64,000 nt of DNA. Origin: Notospermus geniculatus (taxonomy: Eukaryota; Nemertea; Pilidiophora; Heteronemertea; Lineidae). Below the pieces are notes generated by a model that searched no databases, had not been told where the DNA came from, and was given only the letters and a program-made list of their open reading frames with translations. The stretch covers positions 30,144-94,143 of the forward strand of contig NMRB01001294.1 of the NCBI GenBank assembly GCA_002633025.1, read 5' to 3'. Position numbers and translations under genes: made by a program. This document shows, piece by piece, positions 11,961 to 23,200 of the stretch (positions are counted from its first letter, which is position 1; each line of letters opens with the position of its first letter).

Positions 11961-13266
11961 ACCAGGTGTCATTGGTACCTGAGAACAGAGCATGTCCGCA
12001 AATGAACTTCCTGCGAGGACGCCAGGAACCCTTAGGGGCAGATCCCGTATCTCTCATTGTGAGGGCAAGAATGGAGTGACCCATGTCCACCGGAGACAAT
12101 AAACCTCTCACCGCAGACTGATTCCATAACAATATCAGGCCGTGGGACAATCATGTGGTGAGATTTTCACTGTTTGCTTTTTCGTTTTTAATGCGAGATG
12201 AAATTTGGATATTTTTAGCAGGTAGTGTGGCATTTTTTACCAAATATGTAAGGATAATTCGATAGAGGGTATGTAATTCAGGATGTGGGGTCATACTGGG
12301 CATGGGAAAGGAAATAGATAGGGTGTAATTCCGGTGCCAAATGGTGCAGTCCAGCACGGCATAATAGGAAGGTTCAGATAACATTCCGAGTCTTGACTCC
12401 GACTCCAGAGGATTCCTTTTTTTGGGAACTACGTCATCAAATACAACGTGCTTTCGAAAGCAATGGTGTTTACTCATTCAGGTGAACGAACAGAACCCGC
12501 CTGGTTGGTAAATTTATCTCCGACTTGAAAAATCCGAATTTTAGCACCTCGGAGTCGGAGCGGGAGTGGGAGTCGGACCAGATCTTAACCTCGCTAATAT
12601 CTTTCTCCAACTGCCCCAATGTCGTCATGGTGAAAAAAACAACAGCACGGAAAGGAATGTAAGCTGACTCCAGAGAGGGAAATCTCTACTCTGCCGTTGA
12701 ACTGCAAGAAAACAACGTATACTGACTTGGAACTCTTCACAAGAGAGAGGAAGGAAAAACTTTACGAATGTCCCAGGCACCTCAAACGACGCAGCTACTT
12801 ATACTCAACGATGTAACGAGGAAAAACGCGAGCGAAGTACAGATCTGTTTTGTAACAGATAACTGCATATTTTTATCGAGGGAGAAAGTAAAAGGGAAGC
12901 GTGAGGGAAAAAGACGACTTCAGTCCGTGCGCCGAGCATGCGGCTAAAATAGGCTGAGTCATTTTTACCTTTGATGTGCGTTGAGGTGTTTTTTATGAAA
13001 GACAGAGATTTTTGATGGTTGTTCTGAGAAGAGAGGATGAGAATTCTTTGCAGCAATGCCCAATTAAACATCGTGGACAATCGCAGACCGGTTTTTTAGG
13101 TCTTCACGTAGAACTTGGAAAGAAATGTGTCATTTTTTTATGCTGAGAAGTCGAAGGCCTTGAAAATGTTGACATTAAGAATTAGGATCCGTAAACTGAC
13201 AGGAAACATCTATAAATCACTGAGTCCAAAATTCAAACGTCAAATGCCCTCAAAGTCACTAAAAGN

Positions 13267-15263
13267 CCAATATCTCATTGGTTTTCCCCATGAAAAAGTT
13301 TGCTGAAGAGGAGCAGGAACTGTTTCGACACACACCCCTTTAATCATTAACCCTTTCATTATCACTAGCAGTTTTGTTGAAACTAATAAACCGACCAAAT
13401 CCTCAATGAAATGATACAGAAAACCTGTCACATAAGTATTCATTGGAAAGTACTCACCAAGAGCTTTCCAACGAATACCTATGTGATGGGTTTCTGGTGC
13501 CTTTCAAAGATTTCACATATGTGACCCGTCACCACAAAATGAGTACTACCGGTAAAGGCGCCTCTCCACGTGAGAGTTTTCTTGCAGAAGTTGGCTCACA
13601 ATGGGCAATTCACTATTGTTTGTGTCCTCAAAGCTTACGCTGGGACCAATGACATAAACAACTTGCAGTTGAATTGCCCATAGAGAGCCAACTTGCATGA
13701 CAAAACTCTCACGTGGAGAGGTGCCTTAAGTTGCTCTTAAGTTGGCAGGTTGAGACCAACGTTTTGTCACTTTCAGTAGGCCTAGGCGTATTGTCAGTCT
13801 TTTGTAAAATCTGAGTGATTACCGGTACATTTCTTCCTTTATCTCCAGGAGTTATTTTGGTTCATCCTGGTTCATATCATGTGCGACTTAATACCTGATT
13901 TGATGTGACGGGTCACATATTTTCACCGGACAAACTTGACCTTGGCAGTCAAAGGGTTAAACCAGGTGTCATTGGTACCTGAGAACAGAGCATGTCCGCA
14001 AATGAACTTCCTGTGAGGACGCCGGGAACCCTTAGGGGCAGATCCCGTATCTCTCATTGTGAGGGCAAGAATGGAGTGACCCATGTCCACCGGAGACAAT
14101 AAACCTCTCACCGCAGACTGATTCCATAACAATATCAGGCCGTGGGACAACATGTGTGAGATTTTTACTGTTTGCTTTTTCGTTTTTAATGCGAGATGAA
14201 ATTTGGATATTTTTAGCAGGTAGCATGGCATTTTTTACCAAATATGTATGGATAATTCGATAGAGGGTATGTAATTCAGGATGTGGGGTCATACTGGGCA
14301 TGGGAAAGGAAATAGATAGGGTGTAATTCCGGTACCAAATGGTGCAGTCCAGCACGGCATAATAGGGAGGTTCAGATAACATTCCGAGTCTTGACTCCGA
14401 CTCCAGAGGATTCCTTTTTTTGGGAACTACGTCATCAAATACAACGTGCTTTCGAAAGCAATGGTGTTTACTCATTCAGGTGAACGAACAGAACCCGCCT
14501 GGTTGGTAAATTTATCTCCGACTTGAAAAATCCGAATTTTAGCACCTCGGAGTCGGAGCGGGAGTGGGAGTCGGACCAGATCTTAACCTCGCTAATATCT
14601 TTCTCCAACTGCCCCAATGTCGTCATGGTGAAAAAAACAACAGCACGGAAAGGAATGTAAGCTGACTCCAGAGAGGGAAATCTCTACTCTGCCGTTGAAC
14701 TGCAAGAAAACAACGTATACTGACTTGGAACTCTTCACAAGAGAGAGGAAGGAAAAACTTTACGAATGTCCCAGGCACCTCAAACGACGCAGCTACTTAT
14801 ACTCAACGATGTAACGAGGAAAAACGCGAGCGAAGTACAGATCTGTTTTGTAACAGATAACTGCATATTTTTATCGAGGGAGAAAGTAAAAGGGAAGCGT
14901 GAGGGAAAAAGACGACTTCAGTCCGTGCGCCGAGCATGCGGCTAAAATAGGCTGAGTCATTTTTACCTTTGATGTGCGTTGAGGTGTTTTTTATGAAAGA
15001 CAGAGATTTTTGATGGTTGTTCTGAGAAGAGAGGATGAGAATTCTTTGCAGCAATGCCCAATTAAACATCGTGGACAATCGCAGACCGGTTTTTTAGGTC
15101 TTCACGTAGAACTTGGAAAGAAATGTGTCATTTTTTTATGCTGAGAAGTCGAAGGCCTTGAAAATGTTGACATTAAGAATTAGGATCCGTAAACTGACAG
15201 GAAACATCTATAAATCACTGAGTCCAAAATTCAAACGTCAAATGCCCTCAAAGTCACTAAAAG
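13267..15263. repeat. Copy 2 of the 2-kb near-identical tandem duplication
   Basis: The counterpart of 11278-13265, beginning immediately after the single n. After 15263 the sequence continues uniquely, while copy 1 ends at the n. The nested MITE A/B arrangement is preserved (13347-13960 and 13554-13728). Extra TACCGGTA motifs lie at 13547-13554 and 13820-13827. Confidence 0.85.
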
Positions 15264-16145
15264 TAAAAGATTACTAAACCACATCATATTCTACAACGAA
15301 TGACTTTTTATCAGACGGCTGTTTGGACCAATATACCCTTTCATAACATATTTTTATCAAAAGCAGAGCAAAATGACCAACGACTGTCATATCCATGCTA
15401 AGGACGCACATAATTAATTACCCGTTTCATGTCCATTATGCAAACCCATTTTACCTCTCAGGCCATTAACATGGAAATTTTTCAGACCGACTCCATACAG
15501 GCCTACACAAAGGATTCAAATATGAACTCTTGTCAGAGCATAGCGATGATAAGACTCAACAATTCACCAACTTTTTCAAGAAATTGGCCCACCACACCCG
15601 GACAATTAATCTTCCCCAGGCCCTGAAAAAAATTACCAACTAAGATATCGGATTTCACATCAGAAAACCAGACAAAAGAAATTTCAAGGTTTTGAATCAA
15701 CAGCGACAAGAATTTAATCCATTAGATACACAGGATGCAAGCCCTTCCTTCGCCAAAGAACAGAAAAACTCGACAAATTCTGTCACTTAATCCCCACAAA
15801 TTTCAAAGACACCATTTCTTTTCCCATAAATATTTCTCCCAAGTTCGTCTTCACCTGTTTATTTTTTACGACGTTGAATTTTCTGATGAAGTTTGCTCCT
15901 GACGATATCCATTTTTTCCGCAGGACAAGGTTTAGGAAGGGCGACGGATTAAATTTTTGTTGTATGTGGAAAACATGGGCATGAGGTTGGTTTTTAATCA
16001 GGGAAATGACTTAACCCTCACGACTGGGAGAGTTTTTGTGGTCGCCGGAAAAAAAACAGTTGTATGTACCAGGTAAGGATGGTAGCATTTTCTAACAAGC
16101 ATCATAGTACAAATTCAGGCCATGAGCTGAGCAGGACCGAGGAAT

Positions 16146-16445
16146 GGGGGGGGGGGGGGNNNNNNNNNNNNNNNNNNNNNNNNNNNNNNNNNNNNNNNNN
16201 NNNNNNNNNNNNNNNNNNNNNNNNNNNNNNNNNNNNNNNNNNNNNNNNNNNNNNNNNNNNNNNNNNNNNNNNNNNNNNNNNNNNNNNNNNNNNNNNNNNN
16301 NNNNNNNNNNNNNNNNNNNNNNNNNNNNNNNNNNNNNNNNNNNNNNNNNNNNNNNNNNNNNNNNNNNNNNNNNNNNNNNNNNNNNNNNNNNNNNNNNNNN
16401 NNNNNNNNNNNNNNNNNNNNNNNNNNNNNNNNNNNNNNNNNNNNN
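16146..16445. other. Poly-G run followed by 286-base N gap
   Basis: Fourteen G residues precede an N run from 16160 to 16445. The assembly evidently stopped at the homopolymer. Reading frames spanning the N run are artefacts. Confidence 0.95.
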
Positions 16446-17229
16446 GCTAGGCCTAAGGTGTTAATAATGAATGCACACAAAAAGTCAGGAAACACTACAC
16501 AGGGATGTTTGCAACCTCAGTATCCTGAACATTCCATTTTTTTGTGAATTCCACACTGTTGAAGATCTGATGGTGAAAAAAACTCACAACAAAAACCAAT
16601 AAACGCTATCTCGTTACACGGGTCTCTCCCTGGGAACGTCACCAACACCTACCCGGTGACGATGGAACAACAACCAAGTGCGTTTTTTCTGAGTCAGTTC
16701 TCTCTCGGTAGGAGAGTGGAAAAATATTTTGCAACTTCACAAAGATTCACAAAATCACTCATAAACAACTTAAATAAACAAAACCAAATAATGAATGACA
16801 GCACTCACAACAAAATCTTTTCTGCCTGAACCAAACGGACTTTAGCACGGAGTCAACATCTTCACTTTTATAGAAAATAAATAACCAATGGGAAACTCAC
16901 TATAATTAGCCAATCAAATTCAAGCTTTTTCACAGCACAGTCAGATTTCAACCAATCAAATTCATCTCACCAATCTCATCCGAAAATCCATATTTAAATC
17001 TTACTCGGCATATCGCAGGAATAAAGGAGGTGACCTTCTCAAATGTTTTTCCCCACAGGTTGTACACTTCAAACCGAGAGAAATCAGTTGGCTTGAGACT
17101 CACAACCCCTTCCTTCTATCTGCAGCGAGTCACGATGCTAAAATATCATAATTTATAAATGCCAACATCACTGTGATGAGTGCCTTGAAACTAATCGCAA
17201 AGTTACAACACCAAAATGAGGTACTACGG

Positions 17230-20200
17230 CTAGTTACCAGAGCTGACAAGATGGCTGCCAATTAAATGTCCTTCTGATTTGTGATTATTATTACTACTAG
17301 CACCAGTTGAAAAGTCCCCGTCGACGGACCGATTAAGGCCGACATCTGAATCAACACGACTGTCACATGACTCCTCCGAGTGGTACAAACTATCGTCACC
17401 ACTGTTCACAAGGGGGATTTTCAATTTCTCGACTTTCAATCCATGAACGCCACAAGAATATTTCCGAGAATCATACTGACTGTTCTCGTCACTGTCAAAT
17501 TTTCGTTTCAGATTCAATTCCTGTCCATTTTGATCGTCATAGCGATGGTCTGTTTTCTCTCCTTCCTCGTCCGAGCTGTCCTTTTTAACCCTGACTGGCC
17601 GGAAGTCATTATTATAGCTATCAACCTCGGCATCATCACAATCAACCTCGATATCAGTTTCCTTTTTCACAGCTTTCAGATCGGCAATTTCTTCCGCAAA
17701 GTCCGCCATTCCGTACTGTTGTGCTATTCTCAAACCTTCATCGAACAAAGATTTCTGAACAAACATTTTGGTTTTCGCCGCACTTTTCTTCGGCGGTGAC
17801 GTATAAAAATCGGTTTGTTTATAATCCTGTTCCTCGCTGATGCAGCTACTCTGCGGTGAGGAGGCGCCACTGTGCAAAGAATCTGAAAGATAAGAATAAG
17901 TTATAGGGAATGAACGTGAAATCTCTGACAAACAATCCTAGCACCAGATCACAAGCCACTAGATGTCACTCTTGAACACAGATTCACCAAAACATTCAGC
18001 CCAAACTCCCTGAATGCGGAATATGTGACCCGCTCCAGCAAAAGTAGGTGCTTGTCGCAACCGAGGAAAGGGTTAATGGCCTTACAACACAATTGCTGAA
18101 ATGTACATCTCTGCAGGTTGACAATAGTAGTGGACAGCAGTGATAATAGTTGAGTAAATTGATGACCAATGATGATCACATGCGACAAAAGCGCCTGTTT
18201 TGGGTGGAGCGGCTCACATATACCGGTAACTGCTTCATGTTACAGTAGATGCAGAAGGCATGTGATACCTCAAACGTTAAGAAGTCACAAAAATTTCAGA
18301 GTTTACAGTAGGCGCTGTCGTAACTGAACATACCTGTGCCGTCACCATTCTCATTCACCGCCTTCATCGCGAAAAAGTGTTCTGACCGTCGCTGCGTTTT
18401 AATAATCTGACTTTGCTCGGCAAGGAGCTGTAGCTGCTTCGCCGTCAACAACTCCAGCTCCCCCTGGAGGTCACGAGCGAGAGTAATATTCGACTCGTCT
18501 TTCGCTTTGTTCATTTTTGTCTTGACGATTTCTTGCTGCTGTAATATGGTCGCCAAGTCTTGTGATAATTCTGTCATTCTCTCCGCCAGTAACCGCACCT
18601 GGAAACAGAAAATACGAGAGAGCTCGCGTTAAATCCAAAACCGTCGTCCATAACAACACGCTGATTCTTTCACGATTTCCACGATCTAGTTTCTTATGTC
18701 GATTTCAAGTTGCAAGTTACGGGATTAACGCAGTGTCACTCTTCCTGAGAAGATCAGAGACATTCCAAATCTGAACGTGACAAGTGAGAAAAGAGCATGT
18801 GTTGTGTCCGACGACAAAACGCCCCCGGCCACTTCATAAACATTGACCACTTTTTGACTTTTTTATCTCCAACCATTAATATATGATCTCACATGACCAA
18901 TTTACCTCGGTGCAAAAACCGTTCGCTTTCCTTTGTAGGTAGACACACAATCTGTGAAAATGACATCAACGTGTCATCCTGTCATCAACAATGTGTGAAA
19001 AAAATGCCAGATCTCCAACTCAAAGGAGGTAAAAAAATCATGTACCGAGTCACAACAGTCTCATAATGTCATCGCAGAATGAGCACGGCAATTATTTTGA
19101 AACTGACTGTAATGCGATTATTGATATTTAAGAAAGGCAATGATAGGGTGTACCGTTTAGGAGTATTGTGAGCTAAGCCGGGGCCGTCCGTGATGTAATG
19201 TGGGAGGAAACCAGAGCTACGGTATATGAAAGTCTGTGAAATCAGACTTGGTGGCGTGGTGTAGTGGCGTGTAGTGGCCTGTAGCGGCGTGGTGTAGTGG
19301 GTAGCAAGACGGACTCCTGATCAGAGGGTCCCGGGTTCGATTCACACTCCTGGCCACTCTCCACCCAGTTGTATAAATGGGGACAGGTCGGAAATGCTCA
19401 GATTGTAGTGCTGAATGAGCAGCTCATCTGAGTTCTACTGAAAGGTTTCAGGATAGACTGGGGTTAAAGTGTAAAGTCGGATGACACATCTACCGTTGTT
19501 GATATCAGACAATAAACCCAAACTTTAACTTTAAGAAAAAAACATGCTCGCTTGTGACCTTGAGCAAGTCACTTTGCCTCACTTGCTTCACCCCACCCAG
19601 GTGTAAAAGGGGTACCTGGCTGGTAGTGATGGTGTGTGTGAATGTTAGTCCAAGAGCGCTGAAATCAGCTGCCAGGACTGTAATACTCCCCAGGGAGAGG
19701 AGAAATGAAATTAGAATAAACAGACCTATAGCTGGGGTAATAATAATGTAAAGCGCATTGAGCAGTTCAACTGGAAATGCACTATATAAGAACGGCATTA
19801 TTATTATTATCATTAAATCAAAGTGTGTCACCCAATCTATCAAACAGGGAGCCTGATGAGGAGTTGAACTCACAACATCAGACGTGAGAAGTGCTAATGA
19901 CAGCACTACACCATTCTGACGGCCTTGTCAAGGCTAAGTGACAACAAATTAGAAACGCACTTAATCTTGACACATTTTGAAAGCGATGACAATCAAATGA
20001 TTAAATTGACATCATGCCCCAGAATCAATGTTTGAAGATTTTCTTGTGTTTTTTCTCCTGTAATATAGATTAGGGAGCGACTGACTGTTCATGATCGGAA
20101 ACCTGAAATGAACCTAGTACCCAGGGATTTCCGGCGACAAATAATAAGGACGAATATCTGGAAAGTCAAGTGGTGATTTTGCACCGAGGGAGACTAGACC

Positions 20201-23200
20201 ATAAGTATGGTAAAAGGTGTAAATGTCATCTAATGCTATGGGACAAGGTACCCAGTATCTCGGGTAACGGCTGCCTGTAAGGGTCACGGCCCATATTCAT
20301 AAAACTACTTAAGTCTAAGGGCCGTATGCACGGGTCACACTTTCATTAAAGTCTGACTTTTCGTAATGCTTCAAGCATAGAGAAAGTCTAACTTAAGCTA
20401 TACTTTAGGCTAAAGTGCGATCCGTGAATACGGCATTAAGTCTAAGCATTGGTGTGTACAAACTTCAGGAAACATGTGGTCAATTTGACGGCCAACGTGG
20501 CCTGTATGATGTCACGTGGGAAACATCTATTGTAAGGTCAAGTGAGTGGATGATAACAATAGAGCAGCTGGCATGACTGACCTATTCTGTTTATTGTGAG
20601 ATCACTCTGTGCTGGCTTATCCCATAAGTTTCAAGCCCCTTTTACAGATGTTTTCTTATACTTGACACCATGAATTATTGGAATAGTTTTGAAATCAACA
20701 AGGTCTAGAATAGAAAGGAGTGCAACAGCCAGGCATTCTCCCCCTGACAGCATACAGTCTTCAGCATCACACATTTGCAAGAAACACGCCAAAAAAACAA
20801 CAAGAATTCATTTATTTTACTCTCGAATTGCCCATCCTTTGTTCGTGTATCGCAAAAATATCGCATCGAGTAAAAACGTGTCATTTCAGCCATTTCTTAT
20901 CGGCGGCTCATTCATAGAACGAACAAGGCAACAGCAATAAAAATCTATCTGCAAATGGTCCAAAGAAATGCAATAAGCCAGATACATTTAGAAAATTGCA
21001 CAAAGACACCAAAAAGAACATTCATGCGATGTTCGTCAGTTTTTCCTGATTTTTAAACGTGTGGCGGGATGGTGCAATTTGATATAAATGCATTTGATGA
21101 CTTTCTGCCCGTGGCACGTGCCAAAAGCCACAACAGGTGCCTGTTGTTTTCGTTGTTATATAATCTGCCGGCGTTAACAATGGCGGATGATGTCTGCCTC
21201 GTTGAACGGTGAAAATACCCATTGTTGAGGACGAGTCCTTCCCTCCTTCAGGCGAAGGAGAACACCGCATAAGGTCACAGTGCGCCACATGACAGAAATC
21301 ACACGGCGGAAACGAAAAGCAACGTTTTTTTGATTTTACATCCGCTGCGATGCAATATCTTCGCATCCAAAATGCAAGTAATTTAATTTGGAATCTCATC
21401 AAGTGGCCATTGCTTTAGCTGACGTGTCTGAAGAAATAAAACAACTTTTAAACCAGACCGAGTTGGCGACCTTAAATTCAGTGGAAGACCACTACGGGAA
21501 TATTTCTCCTTTTTCATTAATTTCTTTTCAATATGAAGATAGTAACAAATTTGGCCAAGCACTAGTTTTATCTAACGTGTCTGAAGAAATAAAACAGCTT
21601 TTAAAACCAGACTGAATTGGCGACCTTATTCGGTAGAAGACCATTACGGGAATTTCTCTCCTTTTTCATTATTTTCTTTTCAATATGAAGATAGTAACAA
21701 ATTTAGCCAGCCAAGCACTCGGATAACTTTTGACGAATTTGACAAGGAACATGTCTGACCACTTTTCAACTCGTATACAAGATACTCCCTCTAAATGTAC
21801 ATGTACTCAATATTATTCATTAACAGAAAGCAAAAAGCTCATGATGAGTTAGATGATAGACAACAATAAGTAGGCCTATAGCACTAAAGCCGTGAGATCT
21901 GTGAAAAAAACATGACAACAGCATTCAGCAATTTTGATTTCAACAAGAAGAACGTTGGTTGTTAAATACATGAAAACATAAAAGATGTGTAATCCATGTA
22001 TATCACTTCAAGTCTCAAGGGGATGAATTTCGTTTTTATCCAAACTGGAAAAACATTGTAGTTTTCAACTCGATCGATTCAATGAAATACTTTGAATGGT
22101 TCTGTAAACAAAGAACTATTCTAACAAACACAATACCCTAGCAACTCAAGACAGTGAACGTTTTCAGAAAACTTCCACCATTTTACAAGGCTTGAAAAAG
22201 TTTTCCAATAAAATGACATCATCGTATGAAAATAATGGTTTATTTTTTTATTGGTGACAGTATTTCCTGGGGGTATAGCTTCTTTTGCGGCAGTGTGACT
22301 CAGTAAGCCCTGGGCGAGGATGGAACGAAATGGTTTAGAAACAATACCAGTTCTTGAAACAAAACAGGAGGCAAGAATAAACGGATTTGAAACTGCAAAA
22401 GATTTATGCCAGTTTGAACAAATCCGAGGTGTAAAATTCAGTAATGTGTATTACAGTGAGGTTTCAGTTGTCAAAACAGGGTTCTAATGAGGACATCGCC
22501 ACTTCTCCACGGAAAGATGTCGCTGCGACCGTATCAGGCCTTCTCATTGTCTTCAGGACATCATCTCCGTGGCAATACGAGGTGCGAGCATGAAGCCACA
22601 ACGTCACGGCAGTGTGACGCTGACGTTCCATACAACGTCACAGTGGAAAAGTGGATACGGTCGCAGCGCCACCCCGATGATAGAAACAAAATGGCTACAA
22701 CCCCATTGCCACTATGTCGTGACTTCACTGACGTCACAATGGTCATGTGACTGCAAAGAATCAGCCATGTTGGCCGTCAAATGGCCGGCGACGATGTTAA
22801 AATTGTCATGTCATGACATTTTGACGCTGTGTTCATGCCGTGATGTCACTTGATATTTTGATGGCCAATATGATGGCATCGTGTTGTCATGGAANCCCGG
22901 TCCTATCTTCCCAATATGTCCCGGTACGATGGACAGAAGTCCAACACTCGGTTTCTTCACACTCCCTCCAGTCCCCGGCAGCGCGTCATACGTCCTGGAA
23001 AAAACGCTAAAAACGTGAAAATAACAAAGTAACATGCCTGAGGAAGACCCTGATTGGGGTAGAAAATTTGCGAAATTCGGAGATGACTTTATGTTTAAAG
23101 CCCCACTGTATTGAATTTTACGATATTTTCAAAATGTTAGGAGAGAGCACATAGAGGTCTCATAGCCTCGTGAAGGTCCCCAAAATGCCTGTCTGATGCG

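Larger units (their letters stand above)
11278..13265. repeat. Copy 1 of a 2-kb near-identical tandem duplication
   Basis: This segment is colinear and nearly identical with 13267-15263. Copy 1 stops exactly at the single n (13266) and copy 2 starts exactly after it. Differences are scattered substitutions and small indels, including two 6-bp CCGGTA insertions present only in copy 2. The pattern is what unmerged allelic contigs look like. It includes MITE B with a nested MITE A. The reading frames inside differ by non-synonymous changes and are not called as genes. Confidence 0.85.
1..17229. other. Repeat-rich region without a recognisable gene
   Basis: No open reading frame here looks like a conserved protein, and no chain of phased exons could be built on either strand. 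The stretch holds inverted-repeat elements (listed separately), tRNA-like SINE fragments, a GAC/ACG microsatellite, a 2-kb tandem duplication around the single n at 13266, and an N gap at 16160-16445. Short reading frames of 60-150 codons are present but lack splice context or family resemblance. An isolated exon of a lineage-specific gene could be hidden here. Confidence 0.6.

Noticed and set aside
12151-12477. 108-codon minus-strand reading frame, longer in the second copy (14032-14475)
   Set aside because: It lies within the duplicated segment. The copies differ mostly by amino-acid-changing substitutions and the second is extended by a frameshift, which is not the pattern of a conserved gene.
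12805-13080. 91-codon minus-strand frame, identical in both duplicate copies (12805-13080, 14803-15078)
   Set aside because: Identity only reflects the allelic duplication. No family resemblance, splice context or codon bias was evident.
16064-16495. Long frames across the first N gap
   Set aside because: They consist of unknown residues with a few flanking codons and a poly-G tract.
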